Source: an uncultured Mobiluncus sp.
Lineage (GTDB): Bacteria; Actinomycetota; Actinomycetes; Actinomycetales; Actinomycetaceae
Length of the DNA: 31,115 nucleotides
Assembly (NCBI RefSeq): GCF_947254095.1
Contig: NZ_CAMYBV010000021.1
Coordinates: 1-31,115, forward strand
Direction: 5' to 3'
The first letter of the stretch is position 1; every line of letters begins with the position of its first letter. The notes below the pieces were generated by a model. That model searched no databases and was not told the origin of the DNA. It saw only the letters and a list, made by a program, of their open reading frames with translations. Below, one piece after another: positions 7,534 to 15,550 of the stretch. The translations under genes and the position numbers were made by a program.

Positions 7534-9942
7534 TCAATCCTCACTGGCGGGAAAGTCCATTCCCGCGGGCAAATCACTGGCCAGGATGTGCATCCGTTTC
7601 GTGCAGCGCGTCATCGCCACGTAGAGGTCTCCGGCTGACTGGCTGGCGATAACGGCGGGTTCCACCAAGATGACGACGTCGAACTCCAGCCCTTTCGCTG
7701 CCCGCGAATCCAGGCAACACACCTGGTCAGCCACCACATCGGCGGTGTCTAGGCCCAAAGCCTCAGTCAGGTACGAATGCGCCTCGGTGGGGACGATAAT
7801 CGCTAGTTTGCCGGCCCCCTCACCGACTTCCGCTTCCAAACGCGCCGTTTCCGCCTGGAGGGTTTCCCGTAGCATAGGCACAAGGTTCCCCGCCCCGGAC
7901 ATTGGTTCCTCCAGGTTGGGCTGTGGCTCACCCTTCAGCCGGGTAAACGCCAAGGCGCCCGCCACGTCTCGCGCCGACCGCAGCGGCACTACCGCGCTTT
8001 CGGGACTGGACGCCAGCACCTTTTGCGCCAAATCCATCACGGCACGCGGAGTGCGGTAGTTGATGGTGAGCTGCTCCATCACCGGAGCGGCGCGCATGGC
8101 AGGTCCCAGCAGAGTCTGCCACGATGGCGTACTCGACCAGCTGTGCGACGCTTGGTTCACGTCCCCAACCACGGTGAAAGACCGCGAAGGGCACCGGCGC
8201 AGCAGCAGATGCCAGTCCATCGGCGAAAGCTCTTGAGCCTCGTCCACGACCACATGTCCGTACGCCCAAGAACGATCCGCGCGGGCACGCTGAGCCAGGG
8301 GAGACAGGCTCACTTCACCGCGGGTTGACCGCGCCAGCATACGCGCGTTGATGAGCCCTCCACCCAGATCCATCGCTTCGATAGCTTCCGCTGCCCGTTC
8401 GATTTCGCGCTGTTCGCGGGTGCGACGTTGCGCCGCGGAATCGGTCAGTCCCGGCAGCGGCCCCAGCAGCTCCGCCAGTTCATCTAAAATCGGCACGTCA
8501 GCGTCCGTGAAAGGGCTGGTCTTGGGACGCTGTAGGGCAGCGAGTTCCTCGGCAGTGAAAATCCCCGAGGCAATACGGCGCAAATAATCCGGGTAAGCGT
8601 AGAGGCGCGCCAGCAAGTCGGGAGCAGACGCGGGTAGGTAGCAGCGGTTGACCGCCCGGCGTACTTCAGCAGAGCCGCGGATTTCCTCGGTCATCCATTC
8701 CATGTCCTCTTTGGTAGGGGTTTGCCCGGCATAGAGCTTCGTCAACTCGCGGACCAGGAATTTGGCGTAGGTGGCCCAGTGCTGATTATGGGTGGAACCG
8801 CCGTGAGAACCGGCTTCCATCGCCTCACGAACCAAAGCCGCGCTGAGATTCAGTCGAACGTGGTCTAACTGCAGAACTTGGTCCTCGTGGGGAGGCCGTT
8901 TCAAATCGGCCACGGCCGCGGCGGCGACTTTAATCCAGCGGGTGTCGCCTTTCAAGGCGCGCAGCTCCGGACGTTCCGCCACGGTGTGCACGCCGGGGAA
9001 ACATTCCCCGATGGTCAGGCTGACCACTCCGGTTTCACCCAGGGCGGGAAGCACCCGCTCGATGTAACGCAAAAACGTGTGGTTGGGGCCAATAACCAAC
9101 ACCCCTTGAGAGTTCAGTAAGTCTCGGTGGGCATAGAGCAGATAGGCGGCTCGGTGCAGCGCCACCGCCGTCTTGCCGGTACCGGGTCCGCCCTGCACCA
9201 CCAAAAAAGCATTCAGGTCGGAACGAATCACCCGGTCTTGTTCGGCTTGAATAGTCGAGACAATGTCGGACATCTGGCCGCTGCGCGCTCGTGACAGCGC
9301 TGCCATCAAAGCGCCTTCACCCTGCAGCGTTGCTGTTTGAGCGGCGTCCGTGTCGGCGGCGGAAGTCAACAGTTCGTCCTCCACGCCCACCACTTGGCGC
9401 AAACTGGTAGCTACGTGCCGCCGCTTCCAGACCCCCAGCGGAGCCACCGCCGTAGCCTGGTAGAACGGTTGGGCGACTTTCGCTCGCCAATCCACCAACA
9501 GTTGGCGAGACACGCCCTCACCAGGTTTTTCCTCAAGTTTTTCCGACGCGGCTGGTGTTTCCAGAGGGTCCTCGGGAGAGTCCTGGGACGAGGCAAGCTC
9601 TGGGGGGGTGCCGAGAACCGGAGCCTCGGCATCGGTGACGTCAAAGTCTCGTAAACCGACACGGCCGATGTGAAAGCTCGTTCCGTCCTCTAGGTCTAGA
9701 CCCCCGAAAACCAGGCGATTTTCCACGCTTTCCAGGCGGGTAGCTTCGTCTCCGTAGTGAGCCGCCAAGGCGTCGCGGTCTGCCCTAGCCGAGGGGTTAG
9801 AACTCATTTCCGCGGCGACCTCATCCTGGCGCCGACGGTAATAGACCCGCATTTCATCGAGAGCTTTATAGGCACAGTCAACGAAAGTCTGCTCCTTGGC
9901 AATTTCGGATTGCCAGGACGACGGCACCGTTGCGTCAGCCAA
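7534..9942 (-). CDS. helD: HelD-family superfamily 1 helicase / RNA polymerase recycling factor
   Basis: About 802 residues with UvrD/Rep-type motifs split by a HelD-specific layout: an N-terminal charged coiled coil (about 10-75, EQTFVDCAYKALDEMR...), the HelD signature LLVDWRAKVAQPFYQAT, Walker A GGPGTGKTA near 251-259, Walker B VVVDEAQELSPMDW, VVGDVNQASH, YRTPRAVMD, AKGLEFDVVIL and a final YVAMTRCTKRMHIL. HelD proteins of Gram-positive bacteria push an N-terminal arm into the RNA polymerase secondary channel and release stalled enzyme from DNA. A 35-residue Pro/Glu/Ser-rich stretch lies between the N-terminal region and the signature. TTG at 9942 is chosen because AGGAGAG lies 6-7 bases upstream; the frame stays open to a TTG at 9957 inside that ribosome site. 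Divergent from the PAC2 gene. Confidence 0.88.
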   Translation of the reverse strand: MADATVPSSWQSEIAKEQTFVDCAYKALDEMRVYYRRRQDEVAAEMSSNPSARADRDALAAHYGDEATRLESVENRLVFGGLDLEDGTSFHIGRVGLRDFDVTDAEAPVLGTPPELASSQDSPEDPLETPAASEKLEEKPGEGVSRQLLVDWRAKVAQPFYQATAVAPLGVWKRRHVATSLRQVVGVEDELLTSAADTDAAQTATLQGEGALMAALSRARSGQMSDIVSTIQAEQDRVIRSDLNAFLVVQGGPGTGKTAVALHRAAYLLYAHRDLLNSQGVLVIGPNHTFLRYIERVLPALGETGVVSLTIGECFPGVHTVAERPELRALKGDTRWIKVAAAAVADLKRPPHEDQVLQLDHVRLNLSAALVREAMEAGSHGGSTHNQHWATYAKFLVRELTKLYAGQTPTKEDMEWMTEEIRGSAEVRRAVNRCYLPASAPDLLARLYAYPDYLRRIASGIFTAEELAALQRPKTSPFTDADVPILDELAELLGPLPGLTDSAAQRRTREQREIERAAEAIEAMDLGGGLINARMLARSTRGEVSLSPLAQRARADRSWAYGHVVVDEAQELSPMDWHLLLRRCPSRSFTVVGDVNQASHSWSSTPSWQTLLGPAMRAAPVMEQLTINYRTPRAVMDLAQKVLASSPESAVVPLRSARDVAGALAFTRLKGEPQPNLEEPMSGAGNLVPMLRETLQAETARLEAEVGEGAGKLAIIVPTEAHSYLTEALGLDTADVVADQVCCLDSRAAKGLEFDVVILVEPAVIASQSAGDLYVAMTRCTKRMHILASDLPAGMDFPASED

Positions 9943-10056
9943 TTTATCTCTCCTCAAGACATCAAAAGGGTAATCAATTATGCCCTAAAAGGTTTACGGG
10001 GGCGAATCGGGGACAAGTCTTGATAACATTTAGGGGTTGAACTTTTCGAGGGAATA

Positions 10057-11106
10057 ATGGACGCAGACAAATTTGATACCTTATTAGCGCCCGGCGCGGA
10101 CCTGAGCGGCCACGCCGACGTTATGCTGCATCACCTCAACGGGGCGATGGATGCCGGGCACTCCGGGCGGGGCATGCTAGAGAACCTGATAGAAGCCCTC
10201 CCACATCAGACCATTGCGACCTTTAACTCCGATAAACTGGTGGATTTCCGCTCCCATCGGCCCTGGCTGAGTTTTTCGGACTGGAAGTTCACCGAAGTGG
10301 AAATGCCCGAAATTCGCCTGGAATTGCTCAGTGACGACAACGACAGAAATTTCTTGGTGCTGCACGGACCGGAACCGGATGCCCAATGGAATCTGTTTTT
10401 GGAAACCGTCCAGGAAATTGCTCGGCGCTTGGGAGTACGTCAGACGGTAGGCGTGACCGGAATGCCGGCGGGTGTACCCCATACCCGGCCCACCCCGGTG
10501 CATATGCACGGGGCGCGTTCGGAAAGCCTGCCCAAACAACCCAAGATGGTCGGTGAGATGATTCTGCCGGCCGGGATGGACCAGCTCATCGAATTCACCC
10601 TGGGACAAGCCGGTTTGGACGCGGTAGGAATCATTGCGGCGGTGCCATATTACCTGGCAGAAGGGGACTACCCTCCGGCGGCCGCGGCGCTTATGTCCGC
10701 GGTGGCTGCCAAGACCGGTCTGGCACTGCCGGTGGGAGACATCGAAGCCGCTTCCACCCTCACTTTGGGACAAATCAACCAGATGGTGGAGCAGTCTGAG
10801 GAAGCCGAACACATCGTCGATATTCTGGAACAGCACTTTGACGAAGCCGAGCCGATGGCGATTATTGAGACTCCCGAAGAGCCGCTGCCCACCGCCGAAG
10901 AACTTGGGGCCCGTCTCGAAGAATTTTTGAAACGCACGGACCGGTTGAATCGCGGCGCGAAGCTCTCCAATCTTGACGAAGAGGTTCCCCCGGTCGCCGA
11001 CGCCTCCGGAATTTCCTCCCTGCGCGACACGCCTTATGAAAAGCGCAATATCGAACAGTTCCGTCCTCGCCGGGGTCGGCACCGCCGCGACACCCCGGAG
11101 GATTAA
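10057..11106 (+). CDS. PAC2-family protein
   Basis: A 349-residue protein of the PAC2 (proteasome assembly chaperone 2-like) family. The N-terminal two thirds show the family pattern: an early GWxDAG-like segment replaced by LNGAMDAGHSGRG, a DxLVDFRSHRPWLSF strand, FLVLHGPEPDAQW, a VTGMPAGVPHTRPTPVHMHG segment and a PYYLAEGDYPPAAAALM helix. The C-terminal 100 residues are acidic and helix-forming (EEAEHIVDILEQHFDEAEP) and end in a basic RPRRGRHRRD tail. Biochemical function in bacteria is not settled; a role in proteasome assembly is an extrapolation and no proteasome gene is in the window. Start ATG with GAGGGA 3 bases upstream. The 99-base divergent gap with the HelD gene holds the promoters but none is clear enough to mark. 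Confidence 0.82.
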   Translation: MDADKFDTLLAPGADLSGHADVMLHHLNGAMDAGHSGRGMLENLIEALPHQTIATFNSDKLVDFRSHRPWLSFSDWKFTEVEMPEIRLELLSDDNDRNFLVLHGPEPDAQWNLFLETVQEIARRLGVRQTVGVTGMPAGVPHTRPTPVHMHGARSESLPKQPKMVGEMILPAGMDQLIEFTLGQAGLDAVGIIAAVPYYLAEGDYPPAAAALMSAVAAKTGLALPVGDIEAASTLTLGQINQMVEQSEEAEHIVDILEQHFDEAEPMAIIETPEEPLPTAEELGARLEEFLKRTDRLNRGAKLSNLDEEVPPVADASGISSLRDTPYEKRNIEQFRPRRGRHRRDTPED

Positions 11107-11137
11107 CGCTACCGGGGACCCTTGTAATACCTGACGA

Positions 11138-12448
11138 CTAGCGGGTCCAGCCGCCCAGCGGCTGATCACCAGAGGGGGCTTCGAAAACCGGGAACATAAG
11201 CTCGGGACTGATGAAACCGAGCCACGCCACAGCCACCCCGGCCAGCAAAGCGATGCAAAGCCAGCCGATGCCGGCCCCAACCAGGTTCGAGCGATTCCCC
11301 GGAACCGTACCCACTCCCACCAGGTTCACCCGCGAGGGGTTCATCGGGTAGTACCACGCTTGGGGACCTTGGGCGGCGACCTCATCGAGACTGTTCTCTT
11401 CGCTACCGAGTTCCGCCCGGTTAGCTTCCTCAATCCGGGCTCGTGCCGTGGCGCGTTCAAAGGCTTCGCGCTGCGCCAACAGTTCCGCTTCGCGCTTCAG
11501 GCGGGCTTTTTCCGCAGCGGCGCGCACTTTCGGTGGGCGCGGGTCGAAACGAGGGTCGTTTGCCGGCAGGGCAGTGATTTTCACGGTCGTAGGCCCCTGG
11601 GGGGTGTGCAGTTCGGAAACTGCCGTGTGGGGTCGAGTCTGGTTCTGGAGGATTCCCGGGGTCACTCGCCACACCCCTTTCGCTTCTTCCTCCAGTTGGG
11701 TTCGCACCAGTTTCTGCAGCAGCAGACTGGTGCGGCGCTGGAAGCCGGGAATCCGCACTTTTCCGTACTGTGCCGGCATTCCCAGCGGCGCCCACATGAG
11801 GGACACTTCAAAACCGCCGGGGTGACCGGCATGACCGCTGATGCGCCGGATTCCACTGATTGACGCTGGTACGGTGGCAGGGTTGGACGCCACGCGCACC
11901 CACACCCTGACAGCTTGTCCAAAGCGCATGAGGCCGTAGAGGGCGGCGAAGGCAAAGAACAGTATTGTAGGCGGGAACAACAGCACGAAATAGGGGTCGG
12001 AGCTCGTGACGAGTTCCATGTTGACCAGGCAGGTACTCGTCATGATGAACTGGGCGGCCAAGAGCAGAACCGCGTTGATGATTGTTTCCGTGTTCCAAGA
12101 GCGCGAGTTTTCGAAGCGAATGTCGTGCGGATCAACGGCGGAAACCCACGCCGGCAGCGGGATATGGTTGCGGGCGCAGGTCCGAGCCCGACCGATGTGG
12201 AGGTCTTCGGGGTTCAAAGTTACGTAGTAGTAAGTGTTGGTTTCGCCGGGGTCCTGGGAAGGTAGGAGGACGGTGACCTCGTAAGGCAGGGAGCGCATGG
12301 TGTCTTTTTCGGTGAGGGGCTCAACTTCTTTGATATAAGCCTGGATGCGGTAACGTTCTACGCTGCTCTGAGGACGCGCTCGATAGATGAGAATCGCAGC
12401 TAAAACCAGCGCTACAATCCACCACAGACCAATAATCAACGCTTGCAT
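11138..12448 (-). CDS. Multi-pass membrane protein of unknown function
   Basis: I do not recognise this 436-residue protein. It has four hydrophobic segments (about 4-22, 123-143, 162-180, 393-411). Between the first two lies a soluble region (30-118) with a PYEVTVLLPS...YYYVTLNPED strand pattern that weakly recalls DUF3592-type domains. After the third segment comes a soluble part (about 185-305), then a strongly charged helix likely to form a coiled coil (307-352, rich in Ala, Arg and Glu), then the last membrane segment close to the C-terminus. ATG at 12448. Convergent with the PAC2 gene (31-base gap) and divergent from the DUF3040 gene. GC content and codon use look like the neighbours, so there is no sign of recent transfer. 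Confidence 0.75.
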   Translation of the reverse strand: MQALIIGLWWIVALVLAAILIYRARPQSSVERYRIQAYIKEVEPLTEKDTMRSLPYEVTVLLPSQDPGETNTYYYVTLNPEDLHIGRARTCARNHIPLPAWVSAVDPHDIRFENSRSWNTETIINAVLLLAAQFIMTSTCLVNMELVTSSDPYFVLLFPPTILFFAFAALYGLMRFGQAVRVWVRVASNPATVPASISGIRRISGHAGHPGGFEVSLMWAPLGMPAQYGKVRIPGFQRRTSLLLQKLVRTQLEEEAKGVWRVTPGILQNQTRPHTAVSELHTPQGPTTVKITALPANDPRFDPRPPKVRAAAEKARLKREAELLAQREAFERATARARIEEANRAELGSEENSLDEVAAQGPQAWYYPMNPSRVNLVGVGTVPGNRSNLVGAGIGWLCIALLAGVAVAWLGFISPELMFPVFEAPSGDQPLGGWTR

Positions 12449-12457
12449 AACACAATT

Positions 12458-12488
12458 AAACCAGTAAAAGTGGCTGTTTATCTGGTTT
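12458..12488. repeat. Inverted repeat AAACCAG ... CTGGTTT
   Basis: AAACCAG (12458-12464) and CTGGTTT (12482-12488) are 7-base inverted arms 17 bases apart, just upstream of the start of the minus-strand membrane protein. A further CTGGTTT occurs at 12543-12549. The pattern could be an operator pair in the divergent region. Confidence 0.35.
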
Positions 12489-12547
12489 CGATGGATTCGT
12501 GTACCGGCCGCTGTGGCGCGACGAGGGTAAAAACAGGTAAACTGGTT

Positions 12548-12559
12548 TGTGTTAACACA
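12548..12559. promoter_or_regulatory. Perfect 12-base palindrome in a divergent promoter region
   Basis: TGTGTTAACACA is a perfect palindrome 53 bases upstream of the DUF3040 gene. A palindrome of this length in a 164-base divergent intergenic region is a plausible operator. The regulator is unknown. Confidence 0.4.
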
Positions 12560-12612
12560 TTCGTTTTGGGTTTGGGGTGTTTTCCTCAGCCGCGCACTGA
12601 AAGGACATGGTC

Positions 12613-13032
12613 ATGGCACTGTCAGACTATGAGAAGCAAGTCCTGGCGCAGATGGAGGCTCAGCTCCACAACGAAGATCCCAAAATGGCTGATAGGATGC
12701 GCCAGACTTCCGCGAAGGTCAGTGGATCCGCAGCGAGCCGTCCGCGGCGAGTTGCTTTTGGAGTCGTTTTGGTTCTGATTGGGGCAGTAGTCCTGATCGG
12801 AGGGCTCATCGCCACGCCTTACCTGAAAGGCTTTGAATTTTTGGGTACCGCTATCGGGGTGTTGGGGTTCGTAGTTATCGTCCTGGGGGTTCTCAAGATT
12901 TTCGGGGTTGGCTCGAAGTCTCCCGAGTCGAAACCGGCTCCTCGCAGCCAGCCGGCCGGCGCGTCAGTATCGCACGCGTCCTTTATGGATCGTCAAAATG
13001 AGCGGTGGGATCGCCGCCAGCGCGGCGAGTAG
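12613..13032 (+). CDS. DUF3040 membrane protein
   Basis: A 139-residue protein with the start MALSDYEKQVLAQMEAQL and a following DP dipeptide, the signature of the actinobacterial DUF3040 family. Two hydrophobic segments follow (about 46-66 and 75-96), then a Pro/Ser-rich tail ending in a basic, polar RQNERWDRRQRGE. The family has no established function, but its genes often lie just upstream of mraZ in actinobacteria, as here. The second ATG (12613) is preferred over 12607 because AAAGGA ends 7 bases before it. A strong terminator at 13075-13103 separates it from the division cluster. Confidence 0.88.
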   Translation: MALSDYEKQVLAQMEAQLHNEDPKMADRMRQTSAKVSGSAASRPRRVAFGVVLVLIGAVVLIGGLIATPYLKGFEFLGTAIGVLGFVVIVLGVLKIFGVGSKSPESKPAPRSQPAGASVSHASFMDRQNERWDRRQRGE

Positions 13033-13074
13033 CACTCTGATTTTTTCCGTGAGTCTCTGACTCGCCTGTTTCAT

Positions 13075-13103
13075 CCGGTTACCGATTTCGGTAGCCGGTT
13101 TTT
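13075..13103 (+). terminator. Intrinsic terminator after the DUF3040 gene
   Basis: CCGGTTACCG and CGGTAGCCGG form a 10-base-pair stem (one T-G wobble) with an ATTT loop, followed directly by TTTTT. It is a textbook rho-independent terminator, about 42 bases after the stop codon. Confidence 0.88.
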
Positions 13104-13192
13104 GTTTCCCGTTTTGTTCTAGTCCCGTCCCGTGAGACATTCGCTGCGAAAATTTCCTCCACCGAGTAATTCTCTGAATTTCCAATAAATAA

Positions 13193-13229
13193 TTTGCAAA
13201 AAATGCAAAATTCATCGCGTTTTTGCAAA
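13193..13229. repeat. AT-rich TGCAAA repeats upstream of mraZ
   Basis: TGCAAA occurs at 13195, 13204 and 13224, with the first and third inside the palindrome TTTGCAAA (13193-13200 and 13222-13229). Spacings are 9 and 20 bases, near one and two helical turns. The stretch is markedly AT-rich against its surroundings and lies directly upstream of the MraZ box. It may be an UP-type promoter element or a regulator site. Confidence 0.4.
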
Positions 13230-13232
13230 TTT

Positions 13233-13258
13233 GTGGATGAAAGTGGAGTAAAGTGGGG
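13233..13258 (+). promoter_or_regulatory. MraZ box
   Basis: Three GTGG repeats (13233, 13243, 13253) are spaced exactly 10 bases, in the contexts GTGGATGAAA, GTGGAGTAAA and GTGGGGTATA. This matches the known MraZ operator design of TGGG-like repeats with 10-base periodicity (AAAGTG-type repeats in mycoplasmas). TATAAC at 13259-13264, right after the box, is a possible -10 element. Self-regulation of the dcw operon by its first gene is therefore expected. Confidence 0.78.
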
Positions 13259-13324
13259 TATAACGAAAACCTGAAAGGTATCGGGTCAAAGTTCAGCATC
13301 ACGCTGAGGATGAAAGGGAAGGAC

Positions 13325-13756
13325 GTGTTCTTAGGGACCTACGAGCCAAAGCTCGACGACAAGGGTCGCCTGATACTGCCTGCCCGTTTTCGGGAGCAAC
13401 TCGCAGGCGGAGTCGTTTTGACCAAAGGCCAGGACCACTGCGTTTACGCGTTTGAGACTGGCGAGTTCCAAACCCTGTATACGGAACTTCGCCAGGCTCC
13501 CATCACCCACAAGCAGGCGCGGAACTTTTCCCGCGTGCTGCTGTCCGGGGCGACGGACCAAATCCCGGACAAGCAAGGACGGATTAACATCCCGCCCGCA
13601 CTGCGTGAATATGCCGGCTTGAACCGTGACCTGGCGGTTTTCGGCGCGGGTTCCCGAGTGGAGATTTGGGACCTGCAGACCTGGAACGAATTCTTGGCTG
13701 CCGCCGAGGAGGACTTCTCTGAAGTCTCGGAAGAAATCCTCCCGGGACTGCTGTGA
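13325..13756 (+). CDS. mraZ: Transcriptional regulator MraZ
   Basis: First gene of the division and cell wall cluster, 143 residues, the family length. Two AbrB-like SpoVT/MraZ halves are visible: YEPKLDDKGRLILPARFRE (about 6-24) and the repeat TDQIPDKQGRINIPPALREYA (about 77-97), each with the DxxGR(L/I)xxP core. MraZ forms ring-shaped oligomers and binds repeated TGGG-like sites upstream of its own gene. GTG at 13325 gives the standard MFLGTY start; an ATG at 13310 would add five residues and lacks a ribosome site of its own. Its stop overlaps a GTG codon of the following frame. The MraZ box lies about 70 bases upstream. Confidence 0.95.
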   Translation: MFLGTYEPKLDDKGRLILPARFREQLAGGVVLTKGQDHCVYAFETGEFQTLYTELRQAPITHKQARNFSRVLLSGATDQIPDKQGRINIPPALREYAGLNRDLAVFGAGSRVEIWDLQTWNEFLAAAEEDFSEVSEEILPGLL

Positions 13757-13908
13757 GGAAACTCGCGGATAACTGCATAAACCCGCGTGGGTTTGGTGTC
13801 CTACCGATTCTGAATGCTCTTCCCCGCAGGCAGACACGGTGGGAAACCTGGCTAACGCGGGAGCCGCTGGGAAAACCAGGGGACGCTCTCAAAGAAAAAG
13901 GAAGAAAC

Positions 13909-15048
13909 GTGAAATCAGTTGCCGAAATCCACCAGCCGGTGCTGGCTGAGGTGTGCGCTGATTTACTGGCACCCGCTTTGGTTACCTCACCAGACTTGGC
14001 CACCCCACTTTCCTCCACAGCTGATTTTTGCAGTATCCAGGGTCCTGTTTTAGTTGACGCCACTCTCGGTTTGGGGGGACACAGCGCGTATCTGTTCGAG
14101 CGCCATCCGCGGTTGCGCATTATCGGTATCGACCGCGACCCGCAGGCTCGGGATTTGGCGGCATCCCGACTCAGTACTTTTGCCAATCGTCTCAGCATCG
14201 TCGGCACGACTTACGGGGAATTGGACAGCGTGTTGGCGCAGCACGGTTTGAGCCAAGTGGACGGGATTTTGGCTGACCTGGGAGTGTCGTCACTGCAGTT
14301 GGATGAAGCGGAGCGCGGTTTTGCTTATGCCCACTCGGAGGCTCCATTGGATATGCGGATGGATCAAACCGCTGGTTTTACCGCAGCGGATTTCTTGAAC
14401 CTGGCCGAGGTGGAAGAAATCGCCGCGGTGCTGCACACCTACGGCGAAGAAAAGTTCGCGTGGCCTATCGCAAAAGCCGTCGTGAGGGCCCGTGTGGAAC
14501 AGCCCTTGCAAGTTTCGGGCCAGTTGGTGGAGATCATTCGCGACACCATTCCTGCTCCGGCCCGCCGCACCGGAGGAAATCCGGCGAAACGTACTTTCCA
14601 AGCCTTGCGGGTGGCGGTCAACGACGAGCTGGGCGATTTGGAACGGTTCCTGACGAAAGCGCTGTCTGGTGTGCGGGTTGGCGGACGCATCGTCATCGAA
14701 AGTTACCAGTCCCTCGAGGATCGCCTGGTCAAGCGTGCTTTTGCCGCGGGGATTCATCCCGCAGTTCCCAAGGGGTTGCCCGTGGTGCCTGAGCAGGCTC
14801 AGCCTTGGTTGCGCGACCTCACACACGGTTCGCGTTTAGCTGATGAGTTCGAGGTCGCCAGCAATCCGCGCGCCGCCTCGCTACGGCTGCGAGCCGTGGA
14901 AAAGACGCGGGAACCCGACCTGGAAACCCCCGCGGGGAACCTTGTGAAAACCAAGCAAAAACCGGTGGAAAAACGGTTTCCCACCCTGACGAAACTTCGT
15001 GCCCAAAACCCTGTCCACCCCCTAACTGAAGGAGACCATCGTGACTAA
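13909..15048 (+). CDS. rsmH: 16S rRNA (cytosine1402-N4)-methyltransferase RsmH
   Basis: Methylates C1402 of 16S rRNA with S-adenosylmethionine (formerly MraW). About 379 residues. The SAM-binding motif VDATLGLGGHSAYLF lies near 48-63, followed by GIDRDPQA, DGILADLGVSSLQLDEAERGF and PLDMRMDQ, and the C-terminal ESYQSLEDRLVKRAF. A low-complexity segment of about 20 residues (24-44) is inserted between the QPVLAEVC start and the SAM motif. GTG at 13909 with AAAGGA 6 bases upstream fits the family start. An alternative GTG at 13753 overlaps the mraZ stop (GTGA) and would add 52 residues without family similarity. The end overlaps ftsL by 8 bases. Confidence 0.94.
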   Translation: MKSVAEIHQPVLAEVCADLLAPALVTSPDLATPLSSTADFCSIQGPVLVDATLGLGGHSAYLFERHPRLRIIGIDRDPQARDLAASRLSTFANRLSIVGTTYGELDSVLAQHGLSQVDGILADLGVSSLQLDEAERGFAYAHSEAPLDMRMDQTAGFTAADFLNLAEVEEIAAVLHTYGEEKFAWPIAKAVVRARVEQPLQVSGQLVEIIRDTIPAPARRTGGNPAKRTFQALRVAVNDELGDLERFLTKALSGVRVGGRIVIESYQSLEDRLVKRAFAAGIHPAVPKGLPVVPEQAQPWLRDLTHGSRLADEFEVASNPRAASLRLRAVEKTREPDLETPAGNLVKTKQKPVEKRFPTLTKLRAQNPVHPLTEGDHRD

Positions 15049-15457
15049 CGCAGCTACTTCCAGCCTGGCTTTGCGTAAACCCGGCAGCGTCGCTGGCATG
15101 CCGCTTCCTGTTCGGAGCGTCCCGAGGCCGCAGCTTCAACTGGTCCCGACTTTTCAGAAGCGCCGCATCACGTGGCCGATGTGGCTGACGGTGGCGGCGA
15201 TGCTCGTCGCCGCGCTGGTCGTGCCCGTCGTCATCAACACCCAGTTGGCGATGACTTCCTACGATATGTACGCCATGCAAAACGAGTTGAACTTGTTGTT
15301 GGATCAGCAAGCCGACCTGGTGACCCAGGCCCGCGAGGCTCAATCACCGCAATACCTGGTTGAGAAAGCTCAGGAAATCGGATTGGTCCCGGCCGGAGAA
15401 CAGGGCTACGTGACGTTGTCGACCGGAGAAATCATCCCGGGGAAAGCTGCGCATTAG
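15041..15457 (+). CDS. ftsL: FtsL-like septum protein
   Basis: A 138-residue bitopic protein in the ftsL position between rsmH and ftsI. A Pro/Arg-rich cytoplasmic part (1-43) is followed by one membrane segment (about 45-66) and an extracytoplasmic coiled coil (about 72-102, NELNLLLDQQADLVTQARE), then a conserved-looking SPQYLVEKAQEIGLVPAGEQGYV segment typical of actinobacterial septum-formation initiators. With FtsQ it should scaffold and activate the FtsW-FtsI synthase. GTG at 15041 overlaps rsmH by 8 bases and follows GAAGGAGA. The stop TAG (15455-15457) is in the same frame as the next gene, with no other stop between them. Confidence 0.85.
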   Translation: MTNAATSSLALRKPGSVAGMPLPVRSVPRPQLQLVPTFQKRRITWPMWLTVAAMLVAALVVPVVINTQLAMTSYDMYAMQNELNLLLDQQADLVTQAREAQSPQYLVEKAQEIGLVPAGEQGYVTLSTGEIIPGKAAH

Positions 15458-15550
15458 GGGCTGGCGGGAAAGCGTCTGTGGTGCACGGAACCCCTCGCGG
15501 TCACGGCGTGGGAGCGTGAAAACCTGGCAGAGCTGGACGAAACTGGTCAG

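Noticed and set aside
11148..11164. CAGCCGC/GCGGCTG hairpin as a terminator between the convergent PAC2 and membrane protein genes
   Set aside because: The stem is perfect but lies inside the last codons of the membrane protein and no T-run follows on either strand.
10177..11280. 367-residue open frame on the minus strand
   Set aside because: It lies opposite the PAC2 gene and the start of the next gene; composition looks like an antisense shadow with many His, Arg and Gly and no motif.
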